Positions 19,462 to 29,489 of a DNA stretch of 64,000 bases are shown here, piece by piece. The stretch is from the NCBI GenBank assembly GCA_030144725.1, contig JASKMD010000029.1, positions 6,309,538-6,373,537 on the forward strand, in the 5' to 3' direction. The position numbers and the translations under genes are program-made. Positions within the stretch are counted from its first letter, which is position 1; each line of letters starts with the position of its first letter. The notes beneath the pieces were generated by a model. It did no database searches. It saw nothing but the letters and a program-made list of their open reading frames with translations, and was not told the DNA's origin. The stretch is from Haematococcus lacustris (lineage: Eukaryota; Chlorophyta; Chlorophyceae; Chlamydomonadales; Haematococcaceae).

Positions 19462-22400
19462 TTACTGTGCCCCAGCAGGCTGCTGCTGCTGCTGCTGGGC
19501 TTCGTGAGGCTTGTCTCGCAGCCGCTTGTAGCCCAGGCTAGGGTACTCCTTGCCCTTGGCTGGCAGAGCTCCCTGGTCTGGCCAGTAGCACAGCTCCAGT
19601 GGCCGCCACCTGCTCTCCCCAATGCGCTGCATGTTCAATGCTGCATTGCAGTCCCTGTCCAGCCACCTGCCTGGCTGTGGTGCTGGCTTGGCTTTGGCAG
19701 CCCTGCCCTTGCCCTTGCCCTTGGTGGGCTCAGCTGCCGGCTTGGTGCGCTTGGCTGGAGGGGGACTGCTGGGCCCTGGCTCTGAGGCTGCTGGCTGTGT
19801 GGCTGCCTGGCTGCTGCGTGGGGCCTGTGGGGGCTTGCGGGGGGCCACTACCGGGCACCACATCAGGCCCCTCACTGGCTGGTCACGCTCCTGGCTCCAG
19901 GCTGGGCGCACCAGGCGCTGTTCCACCTGCCCTGCTGGTGGCTTCCAGCCTGCAGGCCTGGTGGCACTGAGTTTGTCCAGCTCCTCCTCACATGGCTGCT
20001 GGCCATTCACTGCTGAGCTGACCCGGCTGGTGCGGTGCTCATCCACAAGCACCACCCTGCACCCCCGCTGGCCTGCGCCCCTGGGCCTGCACACCACCTT
20101 GCGGCAAGCACGCAACACCGCATCAGCACCCCAACCACCCCCAGTGCCAATGGTAGCTGCACCAAAGAACACCACCAGCTGCTTGGCACACCCATGGCGC
20201 TTCATGGACAACTCCGCCATCTGCTCCTCCAACTGCAGCCATGCACACAAGGCACACACATGGTGGCTGACATGGTGGCACCAGGTTAGGCATGGCACAA
20301 TCAAGTACTCTTTCGTTTCGTGCCCAACCAACCACCTCTCAGTCCCTTACCCCCCCTCCCTCCCACCTACCCACCCATCCACCCTCACCTTGTTGAAGAA
20401 CTGCTCCAGCGCCCAGTCCTGGGCTCCGTACAGCCTCAGCCGCTGCCGTGCCCACTTGGGGTCCAGGTACACCTCCCACACCGCATCCCAGGTGGCCAGG
20501 GTGACGGTGATGTGCTTCAGGTTGGCCTCCAGGGAGGTGCCGGCTGAGCTTGCTGCTGCCAGGTGCTGGAGGTGGGGCTTGATTGGTGCTAGCCACCGCT
20601 CTGTGTTACGGCGGGCATTGTTCAGGCCGCTGGCATGCTTCACCTCGCCCTTGGTCAGCTTCCACCGGCGCAGCTGGTCTGCCTTGAGCTGGCCTGTTGC
20701 TGGATCCCACACCCCAGAGGCTGCGCTGACTGCCTGGGTGACGCCGGGGTCGATGCCCACCCCAATCTGTGTGTCTGGGTCAAACACAAACTCACGCATC
20801 TCAGCTATGCCCCTGCCTATGTGGGGGAGCCCCACCGCATGAGCCGCTGCTGCTACTGCACTTGGGCGGCTGCTGGTGCTGGTGCTGCTGGCAGCTGTGG
20901 GTGGGGCTGGAGGAGGGGGAAGGGGGCGCGTGTAGTGCACGCACACGCTGACACCATCTGTGTCCACCAACCTCTCGAAAGCAAACCCCTTGTTGCGAAG
21001 CTTGTTGGTGTTGAACCACCTGGCCCAGTGATGGCTCAGTGCTGGCTCTGAGGTGAATGCTGCCCGGGTTTCCTTGGTCAGGCCCAGCTGCCTGCACACC
21101 CCATGCAGCACCCTGCTGTCCACCTTGATGAAGTGCACCCCCACCCTGGCCATGGGGGTGAGGGTAAAGGGGGGTGGGCAGGTCAGGGTCCGGGGACCAA
21201 CCCCACGCCTCTTGCCGCGCTTTGGCTGCCCTGGTGCGGGTGGGGTGTGGGGCTGCTGCCACCGCTCTAGCCACCGGCACACACGCACTGCATGGCGCAT
21301 GCGGCAGGGCAGGGGCAGGGTGTCCTGCAGGGAGCCTTCCTTCTTCATGCCCAGTAGGCGACGGTGCTTGTTGGCCTCCTCTATCAGGTCCGCCACATGC
21401 CCCTTGTCCAGTGTGGCGGCCTTCAGCTCCGAGCTCTTGGCGTTGATGCCATACCCGCACGCCATCTTGATGAACAGCAGCGCCTCCTCACCGCTCCAGC
21501 CTAGCTGGGCCCTGGCAGCCTTGGCGTACAGCTTGACAAAGCGCTCTGCAGGTCAGGTCAGGTCAGGGTCAGGTCAGGTCAGGTCAGGTCGGGTCAAGGT
21601 CAGGTCAGGTCAGGTCAGGTCAGGTCAGGTCAGGTCAGGTCAGGTCAGGTCAGGTCAGGTCAGGTCAGGTCAGGTCAGGTCAGGTCAGGTCAGGTCAGGT
21701 CAGGTCAGGTCAGGTCAGGTCAGGTCAGGTCAGGTCAGGTCAGGTCAGGTCAGGTCAGGTCAGGTCAGGTCAGGTCAGGTCAGGTCAGGTCAGGTCAGGT
21801 CAGGTCAGGTCAGGTCAGGTCAGGTCAGGTCAGGTCAGGTCAGGTCAGGTCAGGTCAGGTCAGGTCAGGTCAGGTCAGGTCAGGTCAGGTCAGGTCAGGT
21901 CAGGTCAGGTCAGGTCAGGTCAGGTCAGGTCAGGTCAGGTCAGGTCAGGTCAGGTCAGGTCAGGTCAGGTCAGGTCAGGTCAGGTCAGGTCAGGTCAGGT
22001 CAGGTCAGGTCAGGTCAGGTCAGGTCAGGTCAGGTCAGGTCAGGTCAGGTCAGGTCAGGTCAGGTCAGGTCAGGTCAGGTCAGGTCAGGTCAGGTCAGGT
22101 CAGGTCAGGTCAGGTCAGGTCAGGTCAGGTCTGGGGTGGGCTGGGGTACAGGGTCTAGTCACCACAATCACTTGCCTGGGTTTGAGTAATGCTGCTGCAT
22201 GGCCACCGCCAGCTGCATGGAGTGTGCGTCGATGGTGTTGGCGTCACCCGCCAGGTTGATGCTGCCCAACTCCTGCAGCTTGGCCAGCAGCGCCTGGTTG
22301 CTGGGGTCCTCGAAGACTGGCATGAGCATGGGGTGGCGGCGCTGCCCTTTGCGCACAAGGCGCCGCTGCAGCTGGTTGTAGCATGTCTTGAAGTTTGGGT

Positions 22401-23207
22401 TGGCGAAGAACTTGCAGAAGTCTTTCAGCTGCCTGAGCATCAGGGGGTCCTCGCAGTCAAGGGGCAAGGGAGGGCCAGTGGGTGCTGCAGGTGCAAGGGC
22501 TGCCAGGCGGGCGCTGCAGCGCCTTTGGGGGGATTGCGTGACTGGCTCGGGTTCCGACTCTGACTCCGAGTCAGACTGTGGCTCTGGATCAGAGTCACAA
22601 TCTGACTCGGAATCAGAGTCAGTGTCACACTCCATGCTGGCAGGCTGGGCAGGGGCAGGCTGGGCAGGGGCCCGTGGGGGTAGGGGGGGTAGGGGGGGAG
22701 CATCAGGGGGTTGGGGAGGCTGCACGGCTGGTGGCTGAGCGGCGCTGCGGTACCCCGGGGTGGGGTAGCCCACCAGGCACGTTAGGAAGATTCTGAGCAC
22801 AAACAGCGACGCAATCAGGCGGAGCTGGGAGTGGATTTCAGCCCGCAGCCGGAGGTGCTCCCGCAGCTTGCGCCTCGTCTTCTTGCAGCCGCGCAGCACT
22901 GCGCCCTCGGGGACCTTGATGACCTGCAGCCAATCAAAGTTGCCATTTTGACAGGCCAGGACACTAGGCGGGGACACAAACAGTGCGGGGACACATAAGG
23001 CGGGGCCGTCACCTGGCGGTTGCGCGTGGTCCAGCCATCCCGACGCTCCTGGCGTTGCTTGCCTTGACGCGAGCGAGACGCTGCAATGGAACCAACAGGA
23101 GCGACGGGTTATCACACAGCGCGTAGCCCACAGTAGCTCACAGTCGGCTAGAGTCACGCACCTTTCTGCTTCTTTCCTGGGTCCTTCTTGTGCTTCTTCT
23201 TAGCCAT
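19462..23207 (-). CDS. Fanzor RNA-guided endonuclease (eukaryotic TnpB homologue), apparently intact
   Basis: Five exons join without a stop: 23207-23162, 23080-23013, 22923-22176, 21545-20389 and 20232-19462; 929 aa. Residues 1-38 are very basic (MAKKKHKKDPGKKQK, then RQGKQRQERR), a likely NLS. A P/S/D/E-rich disordered part (~95-200) and a helical region (~205-290) follow. About 412-435 read PPFTLTP and HFIKVDSRVLHG, and ~475-490 read FERLVDTDGVSVCVHY: the conserved Fanzor blocks before RuvC. Catalytic candidates: D553 in VGIDPG (RuvC-I), E738 in VLVDEHRTS (the relocated RuvC-II glutamate of Fanzors), and the DRD at 865-867 in DRDCNAALN (RuvC-III). The C4 zinc ribbon is degenerate: SSAV replaces the first C-x2-C and only one Cys remains in MWCPVV. 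A Lys/Pro-rich insert (~805-860, KGKGKGRAAKAK) and polyQ tail are lineage oddities. Intron 3 has a GC donor and a (GGTCA)n array. Confidence 0.85.
21551..22131. repeat. ~580-bp (GGTCA)n array in Fanzor intron 3
   Basis: More than 100 copies of GGTCA. The last ~530 bp are perfect; only the first ~50 bp contain variants. In the sense (minus) strand it reads (CTGAC)n and runs up to 4 bp before the acceptor CTGCAG at 21551-21546. The whole intron is 22175-21546 (630 bp) with donor CAG-GCAAGT. Long open frames through the array are an artefact of the 5-mer having no stop. Confidence 0.95.
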
Positions 23208-23243
23208 CACGCGATGCGCAGTGCGATGGGCGGTGGCCTTTTC

Positions 23244-23459
23244 AAGCAACTTGGGTTTCCCGTGGAAAATACACGGTTGTGTGAAAATACTATAATAAGT
23301 GCAGCCCGGGCATTGTGCTCAGCCATAGGTGCTTTGGTGCTTGACAGTCATAGGTTAGCCTGCCTGCTAGGTCGGCTGCTTGTGGGATTGGCCATCAACG
23401 CCCATGCTGCCCTGTCAAGCAACTTGGGTTTCCCGTGAAATATACACGGTTGTGTGAAA
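23244..23459. repeat. Duplicated 5' block of the Fanzor element
   Basis: CAAGCAACTTGGGTTTC followed by CGTG, an A-rich centre and CACGGTTGTGTGAAA occurs at 23244-23286, at 23416-23459 and also at 18571-18616. CCGTG and CACGG can pair as a small hairpin. The first block is 37-79 nt upstream of the Fanzor ATG, where a promoter or 5' UTR would be. CATTGTGCTCAGCC follows each at 23311-23324 and 23486-23499. Confidence 0.75.
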
Positions 23460-23794
23460 CTACACAAGTGCTGGTGCAGCCGGGGCATTGTGCTCAGCCC
23501 ATTCACCAGCGCTGCTCCCACATACAGTTGGCAGTCTGTAACACTGAGCCACACAGGACCAGTAGCTTGACTGGGACACTCCTCTCATCGCTGCCTCCAA
23601 CACATCAGGAAGGGTGTGTACCCTTCTTGTTGAAGGTGCAACATTGGAAAGAGCACAAGGCCTTGACAAGCCCAGGTAAGGAACCATCTGCCCGAGGCCA
23701 TGCCATGAGCACAGCCAACAAAGGGCCATCTGGCAGTGGTGTTTGACAGTCATAGGTTAGCCTGCCTGCTAGGCCGGCTGCTTGTGGGCTTGGC
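23341..23794. repeat. Direct repeat pair (~52 bp) bracketing a second truncated Fanzor 5' end
   Basis: TTGACAGTCATAGGTTAGCC begins a segment at 23341-23393 and again at 23743-23794, differing at two or three bases. Between them lies another 5' block and a flank (23486-23525) that matches the start of the deleted copy at 2425-2456. This looks like a nested or duplicated insertion on the 3' side of the DSS1 gene. Confidence 0.7.
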
Positions 23795-23856
23795 GCAGCC
23801 AGTGCGGACAGGGATGCTGGGTACTCTGCAAGATCCAGGCGGGCACGGGTTGGTGG

Positions 23857-24333
23857 CTACTCTGCCATTTGCTTGTCCAGCTCTGCCCGCAGGCGCTGCT
23901 GGAAATCCTCGCCCACGTCCTCGTCATCCCAGTCAGCCTCCCATAACCCTGCCGGCTCGTCTTTCACATCAGCAGCACTGGACTCTGCATACACGCCCAC
24001 ACAGGAGCTGCCAGTCAGAGACAAGGCCCTGACTGGCAGGCAGGCAGGTGTGCAGGCATAAGGAGACCCCCTTCACAGCAGAACTGGATGTAAGAAAGAG
24101 GGCATGCTAGCATTTACAGGACAGAGGTGGCGTAAAAGGCAGGGGCAGGGTGGCTGTGTTACGAGGATGATGTGATACGGTAAATTGTGATCTAGGACAT
24201 CGAAGGAGCTGGACGCACCTGCAAGCTCAAACTCCTCGAAGGTGTCCTCCTCAAAGGCGTCCGCTGTGACCTGCGGGACTTTGTCCGCGAGCGCAGGTGG
24301 TTGGCTAGTAGTGTCTTTGTCCGGCACTGCCAT
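23857..24333 (-). CDS. DSS1: DSS1/SEM1, 26S proteasome lid subunit and BRCA2 partner
   Basis: Two exons, 24333-24219 and 23984-23857, join in phase 1 to an 80-residue acidic protein, the usual DSS1 length. The product has the two conserved acidic-aromatic segments (EEDTFEEFEL; LWEADWDDEDVGEDF) and the C-terminal helix (QQRLRAELDKQMAE), the exact order of DSS1/SEM1/RPN15. The family acts in the 19S regulatory particle, in TREX-2 mRNA export, and as a DNA mimic helping BRCA2 load RAD51. GT-AG intron of ~234 bp. The stop codon is ~60 bp from repeats belonging to the Fanzor element, so its 3' UTR probably contains mobile sequence. It is divergently placed to the next gene. Confidence 0.92.
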
Positions 24334-24807
24334 TCTGTAGCACTTTGATCACGGACTTTCGAACAATAGCTTGTGCATGGACTTCCTCCCTGGACATTTG
24401 TTTGAACTCCCCAGAATTCATCCGTCTGCATGGCCGATGAAAACATTCCATTGATCTCCAGGGCTAGTCTCCCCTACAAGTAAAATACAGGTGCTCGCGC
24501 CCAAAGCTCTGAGAGTGCCGAGGTCTGGTCACTGGAGGAGAGAGCCTTCCTCGCGTGTTTATTTGTATGGCACTACCTCGCCATTGCTAATTTAGGGGCT
24601 CAATCTATCCCTTCGATTACTACTCAGAGCTGTATAACATGCATGAGTTTTGACGAGTCGTGGGTCGAACATGCGGCCGTCGGCTGTGTAGTTTGCGAGT
24701 GCTCCGCGCGGCACCGACTGTGCGCTGGGCGTCACAAGTGTTCCTCAATTGCGTCAGCGTAGTACTTTACGGGGCGAGTACCAAACCCTCGATGCGCAGC
24801 CTCCGCA
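24334..24807. other. Divergent promoter region DSS1 / membrane protein
   Basis: Intergenic between the minus-strand DSS1 and the plus-strand membrane-protein gene. It probably contains both promoters. An alternative upstream ATG for the plus gene is at 24660 or nearby. Confidence 0.4.
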
Positions 24808-27800
24808 ATGCGCCATGCGCAACTCCGCAATACTCAGCCGTGCCATCCACTGCTGCAGGGCCGAGCACATGGTGGTCCTGCTTCCGGGCGCTTGCAAGGC
24901 TATGCAGGGAACCCGGCCCTGCCCTACTGCCTGCCCTCCGTGGCTTCCCACCCCATTGCAGCAGCGCTTTGTCCTCATGCATGGACTCACAACCCGGTGA
25001 GGCCGAGGGCTGCACACCTCCACTGACCAGCAGCTATCAGAGACAGAGTATGCCCCCCTCCCCTTTCACCATGCACCTACTCCATGTGCACACACCCCAT
25101 GCAGGCGGAGGCACCTGGCTCGTGGGGGGCTAGGGTCAGGCCCAAACAGCCCTGGCAGTGACCCCACTCCCTCACCACTGCGGCATCCATTGCTGCCGCT
25201 GAAGCCCGACCTGCAGCCGCCACAGCCAGGCATGGGGACCCTGCCCTCCCTGCTCTCACCAGCTGCCTCAGCAGGAGCCCAGGATGACCTGGGTGTCAGG
25301 AGGGCAGCTGCCCGCCCCAGCCTGGCTTCACCGCACACCCCTAGCCCCCCTGCCAGCCCCAGCAGTGCAAGCAGCAGCAGCAGCAGCAGTGGTCAAGAGG
25401 GTGAGGGGGAGAGGGTCGGGCCAGAGTCAGCGCGGTGGTGGCAGCGGCTGAACCCGCTGAGCCTGCTGCCGCCCGCCCTGTCCCTGCACCTGATGCAGCG
25501 GGCAGGGGACCTCCTGCGGGCCCACTTCGTGCCTGTGCTGCTGGTGTACGCCCTGAAGGACCTGGGCTGCTTCCTGCTGCACAGGGCGTCACAGCGGGCC
25601 ACCAACCTGGGTGCGTTGCGGATCAGAGACCAGGGGGTGAGGGGGCAGGGGGCCAGGGGGGAGGTCAGAGAGGCAGGAGGGTGTGTGGGGTGGCCATGAG
25701 CCTGGGGGCTGGATGTAGACAGAGGGGATTAGGGAGGGGCTGGGGGAGGGGCCTGGGGGAAGGGGAGGGGGAGAGGTGGGGTGGGGAGGCCCAGGGGCGT
25801 TGCGCTCAGTAGGGCTGACAGGGCTGTGGGCCGCAGCTGGTGTGAGGCGTGGGGGGCCTGCTGCCTGCCTGCCTGCTGCCTGCCTGCACCCACCCGCCCC
25901 CCTGAGCCCTGCCAGCCCTGCAGCCAGGCCCTCTCAGGCGGCCAGCCCCTGCTGCCTGCAGTCAGCGACCAGCTGCTGGGCACGCATGTGGTGGCGGCCT
26001 CAGGCAACGCCTGGTGGCTCTACCTGGACTCGGCATTCCTGGAGAATAACCTAGGTGAGCCTTAGGGCGGGGGGAGGGCGGGGGGAGGGCGGGGGGAGGG
26101 GGCAGCGGGCTGGGTGAAGGATGGATAAGATCCTGCGGCCCCTCCTCCTGCCTCCTCCCTTGCTGCCTACCACCACCCTAGCTGCCCTTGCCCTTGCCCT
26201 TGCCCTTGCCCTTGCCCTTGCTCTTGCCCTTGCCCTTGCCCTTGCCCTTGCCCTTGCCCTTGCCCTTGCCCTTGCCCTTGCCCTTGCCCTTGCCCTTGCC
26301 CTTGCCCTTGCCCTTGCCCTTGCCCTTGCTCTTGCCCTTGCCCTTGCTCTTGCCCTTGCCCTTGCCCTTGCCCTTGCCCTTGCCCTTGCCCTTGCCCTTG
26401 CCCTTGCCCTTGCTCTTGCCCTTGCCCTTGCCCTTGCCCTTGCCCTTGCTCTTGCCCTTGCCCTTGCCCTTGCCCTTGCCCTTGCTCTTGCCCTTGCCCT
26501 TGCCCTTGCCCTTGCCCTTGCCCTTGCCCTTGCCCTTGCCCTTGCCCTTGCCCTTGCCCTTGCCCTTGCCCTTGCCCTTGCCCTTGCCCTTGCCCTTGCC
26601 CTTGCCCTTGCCCTTGCCCTTGCCCTTGCCCTTGCTCTTGCCCTTGCCCTTGCCCTTGCCCTTGCCCTTGCCCTTGCCCTTGCCCTTGCCCTTGCCCTTG
26701 CTCTTGCCCTTGCCCTTGCCCTTGCCCTTGCCCTTGCCCTTGCCCTTGCCCTTGCCCTTGCCCTTGCCCTTGCCCTTGCCCTTGCCCTTGCCCTTGCCCT
26801 TGCCCTTGCCCTTGCCCTTGCTCTTGCCCTTGCCCTTGCTCTTGCCCTTGCCCTTGCCCTTGCCCTTGCCCTTGCCCTTGCCCTTGCCCTTGCCCTTGCC
26901 CTTGCCCTTGCCCTTGCTCTTGCCCTTGCCCTTGCCCTTGCCCTTGCCCTTGCCCTTGCCCTTGCCCCTGCTCTTGCCCTTGCCCTTGCCCTTGCCCCTG
27001 CCCTTGCCCTTGCCCTTGCCCTTGCCCTTGCCCTTGCCCTTGCCCTTGCTCTTGCCCTTGCCCTTGCCCTTGCCCTTGCCCTTGCCCTTGCCCTTGCCCT
27101 TGCCCTTGCCCTTGCCCTTGCCCTTGCCCTTGCCCCTGCCCTTGCCCTTGCCCTTGCCCCTGCCCTTGCCCTTGCCCTTGCCCTTGCCCTTGCCCTTGCC
27201 CTTGCCCTTGCCCTTGCCCTTGCCCTTGCCCTTGCCCCTGCCCTTGCCCTTGCCCTTGCCCTTGCCCTTGAATCCTGCCCTCCGACGTCACCACGCCCCC
27301 GGCCCCTGCCCTTCTCCCTCCCCCCCCGACCCTAACCTTACAGGCTACCAGGCGTGCATTGTGCTCTTCTTCCTGCTGGCGCTGCCGCTCAACATCCTGC
27401 TGGCCTCAGCCGCAGCCACAGTGGTGGCCACACTGGCAGGGGAGGCAGCTGGCCTGCCACCAGCACCCAGTGGGCCAGGCTCCAGGCCGGGGGGGGCAGC
27501 AGGGGCCCTGGGGGGGTCAGGCAGCAGGGATGCAGCCGAGGCCCCCAAGGCTGTGCTGCCAGGGTTGGGTGCTGGTGACGACCTTGTGGCTCTGGCACAG
27601 CAGCAGGCGAGCAGCAAAGGCGGCAGCAGCAGCAGCGGCAGCAGCAGCGGCAGCAGCAACGGCAGCAGCAGCAGCAGCAAAGGTGCAGAGGCCAGCAGCA
27701 GCAGCAGCAGGGCCAGAACAGCGGGGGAGAGCAGCAGTGACCCCTCTAAGCAGCAGGCGGGGGGGGTGGCTGGCAGCATGCAGGGCGGTGACCAGGACAG

Positions 27801-29489
27801 CCAGTCAGGTCCTGGGGACGGGGTGGGTCTGCTGCTGCAGCTGGCTCAGGGCCTGGCGGCTGTGAGGGGGGTGCTGCCCGCTGCCCGGGCCAGGCTGAGG
27901 CGTGTGTGGCTGGCTGACCTGCTGTTCAACGCCTGGGCGCTGCCTTTGCAGGCGAGTGCCGCAGCCAGGGGTGGTGGAAGGAGCGGGGTGGGGCCACAGG
28001 CCGAGAACAGGGGGCAGGGGCAGGGCAGGGGGCAGCAGGGCAGGCAAAGCAGCATGCCAAGTGCTGGGAGGCTGTGTATGCCTGCTCACCCTGCTCACAC
28101 TGCTCACCCTGCAGGCGCTGTCCCTGCTGGTGGTGCCTGTGATGTGGACGGTGCCCCGGCTGCTGGCCATCCAGCTGACCCTCCCTGTGGCCATTCTGGA
28201 AGGTGGGTCCTACCTTGGTGGCGCCCTGCAGCTCAGGCCAGGGCCTGAGGGGCTCAAGAGGGGGCTGCACTCACAGCCAGCACCTAGGGGACCACCTATG
28301 CACTGTTCAAGCAAATGACCCCGCGTCCCTCAACCCCACCCCTCCCTGTACCCCACCCCACCCCACCCCTCCCTTGCCCACACCCACCCTCCCTACCCCC
28401 CACCCCGCCCCTCCCTCTCCCCCACCCCTCCCCGCCTCCCCCTGTGCTGGGTGCAGGGCTCGGGCCCCGCCAAGCTCTAGCTCGCTCCGAGCAGCTGATG
28501 TCCCGAGGCGGGGGGCTGCGCCCGGCCTATGGCTGGCCTTTCGTGGCCCTGCTCCTGGCGGTGGGCCCCGCAGCTGACGCCAGCCCAGCCCCTCACCAGC
28601 CTGCCCCTTCAGGGCGCCATGCTGTGTACTGCCACTGCCACTGCCACCCTGGGCGCTGCTTGGGCCACTGCCGCCCTCTCTAGTGCTGCCTCCGCCGCTG
28701 GCTGCCGCCTCCGCACCTCGCCTGCCTCAGCTACTGCTGCTACTGGCTGCACAGTTTTTGAGCGCAGTTGCCAGCCACAGTCACCCCTGATGCTGCTGGC
28801 GTGACTGCTGGCTGCAGATGCGAGTCCTGGACGGGCTGCGCAATGTGGCGCTGACCGCTGTGCCGCCCCGCTGGTGGCAGGAGGTGGTGGAGGTGCCCAT
28901 CTTGCTGACCGCTGCCTTCAGCTTTGCAAAGCTACTGGTGATCAGGTGGGGCGAGAATAAGGGGGTGGAGGGGCAGGAGGAGGCGTGTGTGCAGATTTTG
29001 CTGGTTGGCCGCCGCCAGCTGTGTTGCAGCAGGGTGTGTGTTCTGGCTGTACATTGGTGACCGCGCTCGAGCACATGCCAGGCCAAGACAGCAGCACCAC
29101 GGCCATGGGCCCTGCTGCATGCGCCAGTAGCTTTCATGAGGAGCAGCTTCTGAGGCCCAGCCCAAGATGGCTGTTGTGGGCACCCTATGGTATCCATGTC
29201 AGTGTCCATTGCCTGGCTTGGGGTCTGAGCCGGGAGTGAAGGGGAGTGAGGGTAGGTGAGGAGTGGGTGATGAGTGTGGGCTGTGTGAGGCGACAGCAGC
29301 ATGTGGCCCCCACCCCGTTTGCTGGCTGACTGTGCTGCCGGATGTGTCCCTGCGTGCGAGTGCAGGCTGCAGGACCTGCTGCCCCTAGCTGCATACTTGC
29401 TAGCCCGGCGTCAGGAGGAGGGTGGAGGCGCGGTGGAGGCGCAACCCCTCACCCTGCCCCTCCCCCCACAGCAAGTGCCCACCATATGA
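24808..29489 (+). CDS. Multi-pass membrane protein, probably plastid, unknown function
   Basis: Core exons with matching phases: ~25217-25610, 25962-26054, 27344-27951, 28115-28202, 28457-28560, 28818-28945 and 29366-29489 (TGA). Hydrophobic segments: VPVLLVYALKDLGCFLLHRA, IVLFFLLALPLNILLASAAA, LSLLVVPVMWTVPRLLAIQL, GWPFVALLLAV and VPILLTAAFSFAKLLVI. Between them lie GNAWWLYLDSAFLENNLGYQ, LADLLFNAW and PPRWWQE, which look like conserved loop motifs, and a Ser/Gly/Gln-rich variable loop (from ~27600). The pattern resembles uncharacterised plant chloroplast membrane proteins, but I cannot name it. The 5' exon is uncertain: 24808-24996 fits in phase 0, but other frames starting at 24660 or 24749 are possible. 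The fourth intron (after 27951) has a GC donor (CAG-GCGAGT). Confidence 0.65.
26180..27270 (+). repeat. ~1.09-kb (CCCTTG)n hexanucleotide array in an intron
   Basis: About 180 copies of CCCTTG fill the 26055-27343 intron of the membrane-protein gene. CTCTTG variants occur along the whole array. CCCCTG variants occur only in the last third (from ~26965). Long open frames here (Ala-Leu, Pro-Leu or Gln-Gly dipeptides) are artefacts. Confidence 0.95.

Larger units (their letters stand above)
19202..23333 (-). mobile_element. Full-length Fanzor element (~4.1 kb)
   Basis: The element holds one gene (19462-23207) plus 3' and 5' non-coding blocks. On the 3' side the limit is fixed by comparison with the deleted copy: identity ends at the run CCCCCTTGTCCCTC (19203-19216). 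A 13-bp perfect direct repeat, TTGGTGCTTGACA, lies at 19189-19201 and 23334-23346, directly outside the interval given, so it could be a target duplication. However, the right-hand 13-mer is also the beginning of a ~52-bp segment repeated at 23743-23794, so the 5' limit is less sure. I see no long terminal inverted repeats and no second (TnpA-type or DDE) transposase in the element. Confidence 0.7.

Noticed and set aside
21053..22189. 378-codon open frame of repeating QVRSG across the (GGTCA)n array
   Set aside because: A stop-free 5-mer gives open frames on its own. The array is inside a well-supported intron on the opposite strand.
22168..23157. Reading the whole 329-codon minus frame as one N-terminal Fanzor exon
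   Set aside because: Its first ~78 codons cover intron 1, exon 2 in the wrong frame, and intron 2. The splice sites at 23162, 23080, 23013 and 22923 give a better basic N-terminus with consistent phases.
19202..23333. A TnpA-type or other transposase encoded together with Fanzor
   Set aside because: No second open frame with HUH, DDE or serine-recombinase motifs between the borders. The rest of the element is intron or non-coding.
26121..28248. Very long open frames of Ala-Leu, Pro-Leu and Gln-Gly dipeptides
   Set aside because: Produced by the (CCCTTG)n array in an intron of the membrane-protein gene; no start or domain outside the repeat.
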